From assembly GCA_965228785.1 (NCBI GenBank), contig CBDDIF010000001.1, positions 1,922,001 through 1,986,000 on the forward strand: DNA of 64,000 nt, read 5' to 3'. Shown piece by piece: positions 18,904-26,482 of this stretch; the stretch's first letter is position 1, and every line of letters starts with the position of its first letter. The translations under genes and the position numbers were made by a program. The stretch is from Hoeflea_A sp965228785 (GTDB lineage: Bacteria > Pseudomonadota > Alphaproteobacteria > Rhizobiales > Rhizobiaceae). Below the pieces are notes generated by a model. It worked only from the letters and a program-made list of their open reading frames with translations. It was not told the origin of the DNA and did no database searches.

Positions 18904-19731
18904 ATGACAACAACACGGGCCACACTGCAGATGGTGGCGTTCGTTGCCGGAGCGCTTTTGGCAACACCGACTTTGGCCGCGTCTTGCATTACCAGCAAAG
19001 GGCAGTTTGAAACCTACAAGCAGCAGCTCGCCAAAAAGGCTGCGTCGTCCCGCGTCGGGCAACGCGGACTGACGGCGCTGCGACAGGCGCGGCTATCGAG
19101 CATCACGTGGCGTTTCGAATCGAACCCCGCCTCACAATCCAGTATGCGCTATCGCAGTCCTGAACAGTTTCTGAAAAGCCGGTTTTCGAGCGTGAATTCA
19201 TTTGTATCAGGCGCTAAACGAAGGCTGCAGAAGAACGCCAGATTGTTCCAGAATATCGAAAAGCGATACGGCGTGCCTGGTTCAATCCTGGTAGCGATCT
19301 GGGGTTATGAGACCAGTTGGGGTGGCTACACAGGCGACACCCGCATCGTGAGCGGTGCTGTGACCCTGGCCTCCTACTGCCGTCGTTATCCGCGCTTCGA
19401 AGACGATGCCATAGCAGCACTGCAACTTGTCGATCGCGGGCTTATTTCAGGCAACAGCCGAGGGGGTCCCTCAGGTGAATTGGGGCACATGCAGTTTTTG
19501 GCTGGCAATTGGGTCCGGTTTGCAGTGGACGGCAGTGGCGATGGCCGGGCGGACCCCAACAACGCGGCCGATGCTCTTGCAACAGCAGCGAACATGCTGC
19601 GCCGTAATGGTTGGCGGGCCGGACGGTCCTTTGCCCAAGGGTCGGCCAATTTCCGCGTTTTATCGAAGTGGAACGACAGCGGCAATTATCAACGTGCCAT
19701 CGCTTATGCCGCCGGTCTGATTGGTCAGTAG
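18904..19731 (+). CDS. lytic murein transglycosylase-like protein (SLT_2/MltB fold)
   Basis: About 275 residues with a signal peptide (MTTTRATLQMVAFVAGALLATPTLAA). The catalytic domain shows SILVAIWGYETSWGG, the MltB family glutamate motif, and GELGHMQFLAGNWVRFAVDGSGDGRADPNN, the usual G-H-x-Q-F-x-P/L-x-x-W plus DGDG-like metal-binding loop. It lacks the C-terminal peptidoglycan-binding domain present in the second MltB-like protein near 52 kb. It cleaves glycan strands in the periplasm, forming 1,6-anhydro ends. ATG 18904 is preferred over 18892 because of a GGAG box upstream. Confidence 0.87.
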   Translation: MTTTRATLQMVAFVAGALLATPTLAASCITSKGQFETYKQQLAKKAASSRVGQRGLTALRQARLSSITWRFESNPASQSSMRYRSPEQFLKSRFSSVNSFVSGAKRRLQKNARLFQNIEKRYGVPGSILVAIWGYETSWGGYTGDTRIVSGAVTLASYCRRYPRFEDDAIAALQLVDRGLISGNSRGGPSGELGHMQFLAGNWVRFAVDGSGDGRADPNNAADALATAANMLRRNGWRAGRSFAQGSANFRVLSKWNDSGNYQRAIAYAAGLIGQ

Positions 19732-19895
19732 GTGGCGATTTTCGGCAACAAGCTAGATTGAAAAGCCTGTACCAAACTATGTTGGCGCAGGCTAGTTTTC
19801 TGTCGGCATTTCTCTTGCGTTCGGACCGTCTCAGAACGTGTGGCTCTTGAGGCTATTCCTGTTCCAAAGGGATACCCTCCTTTGGATGGAATCGA

Positions 19896-19928
19896 AGCGG
19901 CGCCGATAGTTCTCCTATCGGCGCCGCT
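19896..19928. terminator. perfect 13-bp hairpin between convergent genes
   Basis: Arms at 19896-19908 and 19916-19928 pair without mismatch around a 7-base loop. It lies 11 bp past the stop of the minus-strand Gly/Cys-rich gene and 165 bp after the transglycosylase stop, so it could stop transcription from both sides. A shorter hairpin (7-bp stem, 19864-19870 with 19879-19885) lies beside it. Neither has a long T-run. Confidence 0.6.
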
Positions 19929-19939
19929 CTCAGTTCGAA

Positions 19940-20362
19940 TTAGGTGATATCAACGTTGCATCCGCAGGGATCATAGTTGACATCGTTAATGGCTTCTTGG
20001 GTTTGAGACGGGACATAGTCGTCGTTGCAATCCGGAACGACAAATTTTGGAACGTCACAGTAGTTGTTGCCGTAGTTATTGCCTTCCCACCAGGTCCAAC
20101 CCTTGGTGGCCGCCCAACCGCATTCGTTATAGCCGCCGAAGCCGCCGAAGCCGCCAAAGCCACCATGGCCGCCGCAGCCGCCATTGAAGCCAAAACCATC
20201 ATTCAAAAAGTTTTGGCTTTCGCAGGGTGGTTGAGGCTCGCATTGGTTGATTTCGTTCTGGCTGCGGCCGTCATCCCGGCAGACGATGATCTCTGGCTCG
20301 CAGCCGCAGTCGAACCAACCCGATCCGTACGGTTTGGGCTGGAGTTTGGGAAAATAGGTCAT
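19940..20362 (-). CDS. Gly-, Asn- and Cys-rich protein of unknown function
   Basis: A 140-residue protein of unusual composition: eleven cysteines spread along the chain, a Gly/Phe tract with repeated G-G-F (GGHGGFGGFGGFGGYNECG, about 64-82) and an Asn/Asp-rich C-terminus. No signal peptide or TM segment. RBS AGGGAG lies about 10 bp before ATG 20362, and the gene ends at a strong hairpin, both of which support it being real. It is monocistronic. The cysteine-rich and glycine-rich features would fit a metal-binding or structural protein, but I recognise no family. Confidence 0.6.
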   Translation of the reverse strand: MTYFPKLQPKPYGSGWFDCGCEPEIIVCRDDGRSQNEINQCEPQPPCESQNFLNDGFGFNGGCGGHGGFGGFGGFGGYNECGWAATKGWTWWEGNNYGNNYCDVPKFVVPDCNDDYVPSQTQEAINDVNYDPCGCNVDIT

Positions 20363-20864
20363 GTTTGATTGCTCCCTATACGCTTTTGTACCAGCATTCG
20401 TTCGTTATTGTCGGGAAGCATTCACCTCCCGGGTGCAACTAACACGAGAAAACCAACTGACCCCACTTGATTGTCATCCCCGCAATGTCGCTGCAATTTG
20501 AAACGTTATCGAATCTAATTGGGTGTGAAAAGTCCTTTTGTTTATTTATTGTTAAGTATGATTACCGGGGTCGACAAATTGCCTGATAATGTTGCTCTAG
20601 ATTGGTTTTCAGAAGAGCAAGGCCGCTATTTGGATTCTGCCGCTTCTGGAGAGTTTTCGAATTGTGCTGAAACATCGCTGCCCTACAGCTGTAACAACTT
20701 GCGATGACTGTGTCGACAAACCGATCCAGAGTTCAATAGACTCAAAACACATAAATTTTGGGATCTGGTAGTGGCGATTGCATCGACACCCCTCGCGCGA
20801 GCAAGCCGGTACACTTCGAAGCGGCAACGGCTTGCTGTCGGCCCCTCTGGACTAGTCGCGCAAA
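20363..20864. other. AT-richer intergenic region
   Basis: About 500 bp between two minus-strand genes, clearly lower in GC than the surroundings between 20480 and 20770. A 62-codon plus-strand ORF (20519-20707, TTG start, no RBS) is the only frame and is not convincing. The promoter of the Gly/Cys-rich gene must lie at its left end. Confidence 0.5.
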
Positions 20865-21113
20865 TCAACGGTCTGCGTCGCGGAACACGCCGCGTCCGCT
20901 GGCAATGCCGAATGAGACATCGCCACGCGTCATACCGATATCGTGCAGTTCGTGGTTGGACATGGCCATCAGCATGTCATGTTCCTTGCGGACCTGCCGG
21001 TCGGCACGCGCCTGCTCGGAAAAGGGACTGATCTTGTTCCACAGCGCCCGGATCATGGCGGCTGTCATAGCATGGGTCGGGTGCGGGATACCCTGGTCGG
21101 TCATCGTCGTCAT
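20865..21113 (-). CDS. DUF1127 small protein
   Basis: An 82-residue protein with the DUF1127 (YjiS-like) core R-E-x-x-x-L-x-x-M-S-x-x-E-L-x-D-I-G, here KEHDMLMAMSNHELHDIGMTRGDV. The family is small, cytosolic and basic to neutral; some alphaproteobacterial members affect RNA turnover and phosphate or stress responses. ATG 21113 has an AAGGAG box 8 bp upstream. The N-terminal 40 residues are less conserved. Monocistronic. Confidence 0.85.
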   Translation of the reverse strand: MTTMTDQGIPHPTHAMTAAMIRALWNKISPFSEQARADRQVRKEHDMLMAMSNHELHDIGMTRGDVSFGIASGRGVFRDADR

Positions 21114-21425
21114 CGGTCAGCTCCTTGAACCTGGATCGCTTCTGCGGCTGAGTTTTGCCGTTGGGCGTCTTGTTTCGATGATGACTATTTATGGAGCTGA
21201 CGTTTCAGCCGGATTTCAGGGAAGACGGGACTGTGTTTCAGTCATGTTTCATTTGTGCCGGTCGGCGAGAGCCGTGAAAACACCGTTTCAGCTGACGGCG
21301 GGAGACGCTTCAGCGCAAAAAGGCCGGCCACGAAGGCCGGCAAGTTGATTTTATGCTGAAACACGGAAGCTGGAGTGCTTCCAATGTCGCCCCTATCCCT
21401 GCGGAAGGGAATTCAAAACCTGAGA
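21114..21425. other. intergenic region, DUF1127 to Flp pilin
   Basis: 312 bp holding the promoter for the DUF1127 gene at the left and the terminator of the Flp gene near 21317-21341. Nothing else was seen. Confidence 0.55.
21317..21341 (-). terminator. Rho-independent terminator downstream of flp gene
   Basis: On the minus strand the stem GCCGGCC (21341-21335) pairs with GGCCGGC (21329-21323) around a 5-base loop and is followed by C and five T. It lies about 85 bp after the Flp pilin stop. Confidence 0.75.
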
Positions 21426-21599
21426 TTATGAGTTCGACTTGTTCAGCTCTGTGCTGATCTTGTTGAATGTCTCAGAGAGCTCGTTGCCGAGGAGGTTGGC
21501 GGCCGCGATCAGGCCAACCGAAATCAGTGCGGCAATCAGGCCATATTCGATAGCCGTTGCACCTGAATCGTCCTGAAGGAAAGAAATTAGGGTACGCAT
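21426..21599 (-). CDS. Flp/Fap-type pilin
   Basis: A 57-residue type IVb prepilin. A short basic leader (MRTLISFLQDD) precedes SGATAIEYGLIAALISVGLIAAANLLG, which carries the family E-Y motif (processing by TadV/CpaA occurs just before the hydrophobic stretch) and the single hydrophobic helix; the tail is polar. Pilins of this type polymerise into adhesive bundles by the Tad system. RBS AAGGA lies 7 bp before ATG 21599. No tad/cpa genes are in this window, so the secretion machinery must be elsewhere or this is a spare pilin. Confidence 0.9.
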   Translation of the reverse strand: MRTLISFLQDDSGATAIEYGLIAALISVGLIAAANLLGNELSETFNKISTELNKSNS

Positions 21600-21746
21600 A
21601 ACATAATGTCCTTTGACAGCAGTATATGTCGCCCCTACCGGAACGTGTATACCGGTGCGGCCTAACGCGGGGTTAATGCGTTCGACAGAATGCAGCTCTC
21701 AGCTTCAGCCAGGAAAAATCTGACCGATCGTGATGTCTGTGAAAGA

Positions 21747-21821
21747 TGGTGGGCGTGACTGGGATTGAACCAGTGACCCCTACGATGTCAACGTAGTGCT
21801 CTCCCGCTGAGCTACACGCCC
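21747..21821 (-). tRNA. tRNA-Val (anticodon GAC), CCA encoded
   Basis: Acceptor stem GGGCGTG (21821-21815) pairs with CACGCCC (21757-21751), then discriminator A and an encoded CCA (21749-21747). The anticodon loop holds T-T-GAC-A-T, giving anticodon GAC. T-arm GTTCAATC is intact. 75 nt including CCA. Confidence 0.97.
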
Positions 21822-21894
21822 ATCTGACCGGGCGCATACACCATAGAATGTGGAGGAAGGTCAAGCCCCATCTCGCGCCATCTGGCGAGAATTG

Positions 21895-22254
21895 TCAGGC
21901 GGCCTGCAGGATCTTTTCGACTTCGTTGACGAGGTCACGCAGGTGGAAGGGTTTGGACAGAACAGTTGCGTCCTTCGGGGCATTGGATTCGGGGTTCAAC
22001 GCGACGGCTGCAAACCCGGTGATGAACATCACTTTCAGGTCCGGATCGAGTTCGGTGGCGCGGCGCGCCAGTTCGATACCGTCCATTTCGGGCATGACGA
22101 TGTCGGTCAGCAGCAGTGCGAACGGCTCTTCGCGCAACCGCTCATAGGCGCTGGCCCCATTGTCGAATGACTGGACTGTATAGCCGGCCTTTTCCAAGGC
22201 CTTGACCAGGAAGCGGCGCATATCATCATCGTCTTCCGCGAGCAGAATTTTCAT
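21895..22254 (-). CDS. cpdR: single-domain response regulator CpdR
   Basis: A 119-residue receiver domain with no output domain. The acidic pocket is in LLAEDDDDMRR, the phospho-acceptor aspartate in LLLTDIVMPEMDGIEL, then the conserved T in MFITGFAAV and the Lys in LSKPFHLRDL. The sequence GFAAVALNPESNAPKDATVLSKPFHLRDLV is characteristic of CpdR. In Caulobacter and rhizobia unphosphorylated CpdR is a ClpXP adaptor that controls CtrA and other cell-cycle proteins, phosphorylated through the CckA-ChpT relay. ATG 22254 (MKILLAEDD) is used because a GGGGA box precedes it and it matches the start of known CpdR proteins. Confidence 0.93.
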   Translation of the reverse strand: MKILLAEDDDDMRRFLVKALEKAGYTVQSFDNGASAYERLREEPFALLLTDIVMPEMDGIELARRATELDPDLKVMFITGFAAVALNPESNAPKDATVLSKPFHLRDLVNEVEKILQAA

Positions 22255-22619
22255 GCTGTTCCCCATGCCCCACATTGCGCGCCGCCACGCAACACCCGTT
22301 CAACAAGCGCCGTTCCCACATCCGCACGCCGGGTTGGCCGCATAGTATGCAGGTGGGCGCCATTCAAACCGATGCAAGTAAATATCAGGTGAATTTTGGC
22401 TCTTTCTGGGCGTGCCGACAACGAAATGCAGTCGGTGCCGCCAAGTGTCGTGTTCAGAGGCTTCGTGCGGCGTCGCAAAAAAGGCACATCCTTCGCGTAG
22501 ATCGGCTGTCGTGCCGCCGTTCGTATGGACTTCATAGTTGGCAACTGGCAACATAAGTCCGGAGCGATTTGCGTGCGGTGCCGAACCGTAACGAGTTGAC
22601 GCCGAACGGGAGTGAGTCA
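22255..22619. other. intergenic region, cpdR to amidohydrolase
   Basis: 365 bp between divergent genes, holding both promoters. Several short overlapping frames on both strands have no RBS or family features and I do not call them. Confidence 0.55.
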
Positions 22620-23504
22620 TTGACCGACGACAGTTTTTTTGGTCACGCGCCATTCGAAACCCGCGCGCCGGTCGACCAGACTGTCCCCTTCGTCTTCAAT
22701 TCCCCGCATAGCGGCAGGACCTATCCGCAGCCGTTTCTGTCCGAATCACAACTAGATGCGCTGGAGATCCGCCGCTCAGAGGACTATTTCGTCGACGAGC
22801 TGTTCGGTGCGGCTGCCGGGCTGGGTGCACCGCTGCTGGCGGCGAATTTTCCGCGCGCCTTCGTCGACGTCAATCGCGAACCTTATGAGCTCGACCCGAG
22901 AATGTTCGACGGGCCGGTTCCGGCTTTCGTCAATTCCAGTTCCCTGAGAGTGGCCGGCGGGCTTGGCACAATCCCGCGGCTGGTGGCGGAGAACATGGAG
23001 ATCTATGGCCGACCGATGCCGCTTCGGGACGCGTTGCGGCGTATCGATGCGCTTTATCGGCCCTATCACGACGAGCTGCGTGGCCTGCTGGTCAAAACCC
23101 ACTCGCTGTTCGGATATGGCGTGTTGATCGATTGCCATTCCATGCCGGCGAACGCCCAGGCCGGTTCACGCAACCGGCCGGATTTTGTCATCGGTGATCG
23201 CTATGGCACCAGCGCCAGCGAGGAACTGTCGCAACTGACGATCGAGATCCTGCAGGACCTGGGCTACTCTGTTTCGCGCAACAAACCCTATGCTGGCGGA
23301 TTCATCACGGAGCACTACGGTCGACCCGGACGCGGATTGCACGCGCTGCAGATAGAGGTCAATCGCGGTCTCTATGTGGATGAAGAGACGCTCGCCAAAT
23401 CCGCCGGGTTCAATACTTTGCAGGCGGACCTGACACGTTTCATAACGCTGCTGGCGGAGCTTTTCGCCAGCGATACTCCGCAAATCGCGCTTGCTGCCGA
23501 GTAG
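22620..23504 (+). CDS. N-formylglutamate amidohydrolase family protein
   Basis: About 294 residues. The family (HutG2/FGase type) hydrolyses N-formylglutamate to glutamate and formate, the last step of one histidine-degradation route. Visible motifs are FVFNSPHSGRTYP (metal-binding His), ANFPRAFVDVNREPYELDPRMF, and VLIDCHSMPANA with catalytic metal ligands, then FITEHYGRPGRGLHALQIEVNRGLY. The start is most likely TTG 22620 (MTDDSFF), with GGGAG 8 bp upstream; a TTG at 22569 is also in frame. No other hut genes are nearby, so physiological substrate is not proven. Confidence 0.85.
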   Translation: MTDDSFFGHAPFETRAPVDQTVPFVFNSPHSGRTYPQPFLSESQLDALEIRRSEDYFVDELFGAAAGLGAPLLAANFPRAFVDVNREPYELDPRMFDGPVPAFVNSSSLRVAGGLGTIPRLVAENMEIYGRPMPLRDALRRIDALYRPYHDELRGLLVKTHSLFGYGVLIDCHSMPANAQAGSRNRPDFVIGDRYGTSASEELSQLTIEILQDLGYSVSRNKPYAGGFITEHYGRPGRGLHALQIEVNRGLYVDEETLAKSAGFNTLQADLTRFITLLAELFASDTPQIALAAE

Positions 23505-23518
23505 ATCGGCACATATCC

Positions 23519-23601
23519 AAAAAAAAGACCGCAGCCATTTCGAGCGCGGTCAAATCTAGGGAGGAAACGCCCGTCTGGGCGAATGCAGTTTTTGACTGCA
23601 T
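23519..23601 (-). ncRNA. suhB/alpha-r14-like trans-acting sRNA with anti-Shine-Dalgarno motif
   Basis: Read on the minus strand from about 23601: a first hairpin (ATGCAGT/ACTGCAT), a second hairpin with loop AGAC (CGCCC/GGGCG), the unpaired anti-Shine-Dalgarno segment TTTCCTCCCTAGA, and a terminator stem GACCGC/GCGGTC followed by eight T (23526-23519). A near-perfect sigma-70 promoter stands just upstream. Architecture and position beside an inositol-monophosphatase-family gene fit the Rfam suhB (alpha-r14) family, which I recognise by memory and not by a search. Length is about 80 nt. Confidence 0.72.
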
Positions 23602-23605
23602 GATC

Positions 23606-23634
23606 AATTTATTGTTGCGGTGCACAAATGTCAA
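23606..23634 (-). promoter_or_regulatory. sigma-70 promoter of the suhB-like sRNA
   Basis: On the minus strand TTGACA (23634-23629) is followed by exactly 17 bases and then TAAATT (23611-23606). The predicted start is near 23600, at the foot of the first sRNA hairpin. Confidence 0.72.
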
Positions 23635-23788
23635 CCTCTTTTGCGGTTAATTTGTTCGCAGTTGCAGCATAGAATGGTTTGCGGTCATGTGGTGATTGAT
23701 CGTGCAAGCCGGAGCCAATTGATTTATGTAGCGACAGGTCTGTCATCACCGGACAACCACCTTCCGCAAACTTGCTACAGAACACCTC

Positions 23789-24562
23789 ATGCAGCCGGAT
23801 CTGGATTTCATGCACGAACTGGCCGATGCCGCCGCGGCAGAGACGCTCCCGCGTTTTCGCAGCGGTGCGGAAGTGGTCAATAAAGAAGAAGGCGGTTTCG
23901 ATCCTGTAACGGAGGCGGATCGTGCGGCTGAGGCGGCGATTCGAGACCTCATCCGACAGCGGTTTCCCGATCATGGCATCATGGGCGAAGAGTACGGCAG
24001 CGAAGCGCTGGACGCGGAATTCGTCTGGGTGATCGATCCGATTGACGGAACGCGGGCCTTCATTTCCGGATTGCCGGTCTGGGGAACGCTTATCGGTCTT
24101 TACCGAAACGGCCGGTCGTTTCTTGGACTGATGGATCAGCCGTTTACTGGAGAACGCTACCTGGCCGATCGCGATGGTGCCCACTATCGCGGGCCCGGCC
24201 GGCAGGGAAGGATCAAATCCCGACCCTGCGCCGGGTTGTCCGACGCGACACTGTTTACGACTTCACCGCACCTGTTCTCCGGCAGTGAAGAGGGCGCCTA
24301 CCGGGCCGTAGAGGAGCGCGTCAACATGTTCCGTTACGGTTGCGATTGCTATGCCTATACGCTTGTTGCCTCTGGCAATGCCGATCTGGTCGTCGAAAAC
24401 GGTCTCAAGGCCTATGATATAGGCGGCCTCATAGCCATTCTGGAATCAGCCGGAGCCGTCGTGACCGACTGGCAGGGCAATCGGCCTGAAAATGGTGGGA
24501 ACATCATTGCGGCCGGCAGCCCGCAGGTGCACGAAGAAGCGCTTGTGTTGCTCAAAGGCTGA
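23789..24562 (+). CDS. hisN: inositol monophosphatase family protein, probable histidinol-phosphatase
   Basis: A 257-residue Mg-dependent phosphatase of the inositol monophosphatase superfamily. Metal-binding motifs are GEEYGSE, IDPIDGTRAFISGLPVWGTLIG (the DPxDGT signature), and the C-terminal AYDIGGLIAILESAGAVVTDWQG where the last Asp of W-D is in the YDIGG turn. The motif FISGLPVWGTLIGL is typical of alphaproteobacterial HisN enzymes, which dephosphorylate histidinol phosphate; related SuhB enzymes act on inositol phosphate. It reads away from the sRNA. An alternative start at 23810 is possible. Confidence 0.83.
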   Translation: MQPDLDFMHELADAAAAETLPRFRSGAEVVNKEEGGFDPVTEADRAAEAAIRDLIRQRFPDHGIMGEEYGSEALDAEFVWVIDPIDGTRAFISGLPVWGTLIGLYRNGRSFLGLMDQPFTGERYLADRDGAHYRGPGRQGRIKSRPCAGLSDATLFTTSPHLFSGSEEGAYRAVEERVNMFRYGCDCYAYTLVASGNADLVVENGLKAYDIGGLIAILESAGAVVTDWQGNRPENGGNIIAAGSPQVHEEALVLLKG

Positions 24563-24606
24563 TTCCCATCCATCTTCCGATGGATTTTCGTCGCCGTTTG
24601 AGGCGG

Positions 24607-25005
24607 CTATCCTGCTTCACCAAAGACGAAAGATGCGACCTTGTTGCGGCTGTCGAGGCCCAATCGGGTTAGCACAGCATGGACATGATCCTTGGTGGTG
24701 GCCAGTGTAATGCAAAGCTCTCTCGCGATCTGCTTGTTGGACAGGCCCCTGGCGAGACAGAGGGCGACCTGGCGCTGGCGATCGGTGAGACGTCCGTCAA
24801 ACGGATCGGTGGCACTTTTCTGGCGGGCAATGACCACCGGCGTGCCAACCACTTCCGTGGCACGCAGATCAATGTCGATGTCGAGGCTCTCGGTGTCGAG
24901 GCGAGACAGAGCCGGCAGAGCTTCCCAACCACCGGCGGAGCCAGCCGCATCCACCAGAGCGTTTAACGCATCCCTGACCCTCAGGGCCTTGTCGCGATCC
25001 AACAT
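24607..25005 (-). CDS. LuxR-type helix-turn-helix regulator
   Basis: About 132 residues. The C-terminal 65 residues are a complete LuxR/FixJ-type HTH: LTDRQRQVALCLARGLSNKQIARELCITLATTKDHVHAVLTRLGLDSRNKVASF. The N-terminal 65 residues do not match a receiver or autoinducer domain; there is no phospho-acceptor pattern. Start ATG 25005 is chosen over the TTG at 25011. It is divergent from a SnoaL-like gene 24 bp away, which it may regulate. Confidence 0.83.
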   Translation of the reverse strand: MLDRDKALRVRDALNALVDAAGSAGGWEALPALSRLDTESLDIDIDLRATEVVGTPVVIARQKSATDPFDGRLTDRQRQVALCLARGLSNKQIARELCITLATTKDHVHAVLTRLGLDSRNKVASFVFGEAG

Positions 25006-25029
25006 GTGCAATTCCCAAGGAGATATTCA

Positions 25030-25401
25030 ATGACCGGTGTTCCTATCGAGGTGAGCAATTTTTTTCTGGCAATGCAAGCTGGCAAGACAAGCTACGATGC
25101 CATTGCAGCCTGCTTTGCCGACGAAGCAGTCTACGAAGAACCCTTCACCGGCGAAGCGCGCACCCATCGGGGCAGGGACGCAATCATGAAGGCCATGGCG
25201 CTCGGCTGGGAGATGCCCATGGTCGACACGCGTATCCGCATTGATCGGGCGGCTGCCAGCGGTGGCGAAGTTCATATAGAATGGACTTGCTTTTCACCAT
25301 CTTTGCCGGGCGGCAAGGGGCACGGTCTCAACCGTTTCACGATGCAGGACGGCCTGATTGTCAGCCTGGTGACAACATTGCGCGAAGGGGAGGCGGAATG
25401 A
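25030..25401 (+). CDS. SnoaL-like (NTF2-fold) protein
   Basis: A 123-residue NTF2/SnoaL-fold protein: FFLAMQAGKTSYDAIAACFADEAVYEEPFTGE, then THRGRDAIMKAM, and the beta-rich C-terminus VHIEWTCFSPS and GLNRFTMQDGLIVSLVTTLRE. The fold serves as a ligand pocket in isomerases, cyclases and many proteins of unknown role. ATG 25030 has an AAGGAG box. Its stop overlaps the next start (ATGA at 25398-25401). Confidence 0.78.
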   Translation: MTGVPIEVSNFFLAMQAGKTSYDAIAACFADEAVYEEPFTGEARTHRGRDAIMKAMALGWEMPMVDTRIRIDRAAASGGEVHIEWTCFSPSLPGGKGHGLNRFTMQDGLIVSLVTTLREGEAE

Positions 25402-25760
25402 ACCGAAATCCGCAGGTCGACGAATGGCTGTCTGAGTATGACAATCCGATGAAGTCCGTGGTCGCCGCCATGCGGGAGCACATTCTGCAAAGTGATGCGC
25501 GCATCACCGAAGCGATCAAATGGCAGGCACCGACCTTCATCTACAAAGGCAACATCGCCAGTTTTTTTCCCAAATCGAAAAAGCATGCCAGCCTCATGTT
25601 CCACAAGGGCGCCGAGATCCCCGGTGCCTTTCCTCATTTGGAAGGTGACGGCAAGGAAGCCCGCTCCTTCAAAGTCGCCAGCCTTGAGGACCTTGAGGGG
25701 AAGGCCGATGAGTTATCAGCCATCTGCATTGCCTGGTGCGATATGCGTGACTCCGCCTGA
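25398..25760 (+). CDS. DUF1801 family protein
   Basis: A 120-residue protein with the DUF1801 (YdhG-like) pattern: short helical N-terminus (MREHILQSDARITEAIKWQAPTFIYKGNIASF), then KKHASLMFHKGAEIP and a C-terminal dihelical region. The motif E-x-I-K-W-x-x-P-x-F is typical. Function is unknown; the fold resembles a small ligand-binding domain. It overlaps the SnoaL-like gene by 4 bp, so expression is coupled. Confidence 0.78.
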   Translation: MNRNPQVDEWLSEYDNPMKSVVAAMREHILQSDARITEAIKWQAPTFIYKGNIASFFPKSKKHASLMFHKGAEIPGAFPHLEGDGKEARSFKVASLEDLEGKADELSAICIAWCDMRDSA

Positions 25761-25843
25761 TGAAAGCTGCATGCCTGGAAAGCGTCGCAAACGACGGTTA
25801 GGGTGTCCTGAAGGTGCCAGGTGCACCAACAGGAGATGACCGT

Positions 25844-26461
25844 ATGATTGCCCGACCGGCTGACCGCAGACAATTCCTGGCCATGCTGATGGCCACGCCG
25901 ATGATAGGCTCGGCCGCAAGGGCATCAGAAACAGGTCCGATCGGTGATGTGACCTTTCTGGAAGGTCAGGCCACGGCCATGCGCAAGTCGCGGCAGTATG
26001 ACCTCTCCGTCGGTTCCGAGGTGCTGGTTCGTGATCTGGTGAAGACCGGCGCGGCAAGTTTTCTGGCGATGCAATTGGGCGGAGAAACAACCGTCCGTCT
26101 CGGCGCGCAATCGGAACTGCTGATCGATGAGTACATTGCCGAAATTCGCGGCATCTTCGACCTGTCGCAAGGCGCGATGGTGTTCGACCGGCCGGAGGAT
26201 GCGCCGAAGGCACCGACCACGGTGATGACGGTTTTCGGCCAACTCGGCGTACGCGGAACCCGGTTTTTTGCCGGCCCGAGCAATGACGCGTTCGGCGTCT
26301 TCGTCGATCGAGGCCGTCTGGAGGTAAATGCAGGGGGGCAGTCGGTTGAACTGGGTGAAGGCGAGGGTGTGGATCTGTCAGCAGCCGGTATTGCATCCGC
26401 TGGTGTCACGCGCTGGTCGCAACAGAGGATCGATGCGGCCTTTGCCAGTGTTGGCCTTTGA
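25844..26461 (+). CDS. FecR-domain protein with Tat-like signal
   Basis: About 205 residues. A Tat-like signal RRQFLAMLMATPMIG precedes an FecR domain (GDVTFLEGQATAMRKSRQYDLSVGSEVLVRDLVKTGAASFLAMQLGGETTVRLGAQSELLIDEY), then VMTVFGQLGVRGTRFF. It has no TM anchor beyond the signal and no TonB-dependent receptor or FecI next to it. It reads toward a CHASE2 adenylate cyclase with 21 bp between stops; FecR/CHASE2 neighbours recur in rhizobia (family knowledge). ATG 25844 (MIARPADRR) is preferred over 25814 because of the GGAG box upstream. Confidence 0.83.
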   Translation: MIARPADRRQFLAMLMATPMIGSAARASETGPIGDVTFLEGQATAMRKSRQYDLSVGSEVLVRDLVKTGAASFLAMQLGGETTVRLGAQSELLIDEYIAEIRGIFDLSQGAMVFDRPEDAPKAPTTVMTVFGQLGVRGTRFFAGPSNDAFGVFVDRGRLEVNAGGQSVELGEGEGVDLSAAGIASAGVTRWSQQRIDAAFASVGL

Positions 26462-26482
26462 CTGCCGCGACTGAGATTTCGC

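Noticed and set aside
20519..20707. 62-codon plus-strand frame
   Set aside because: TTG start, no RBS and no family similarity in an AT-rich intergenic region.
21747..21821. tRNA-Val as a mobile-element integration site
   Set aside because: No integrase, no 3' tRNA repeat and only core-type genes on both sides.
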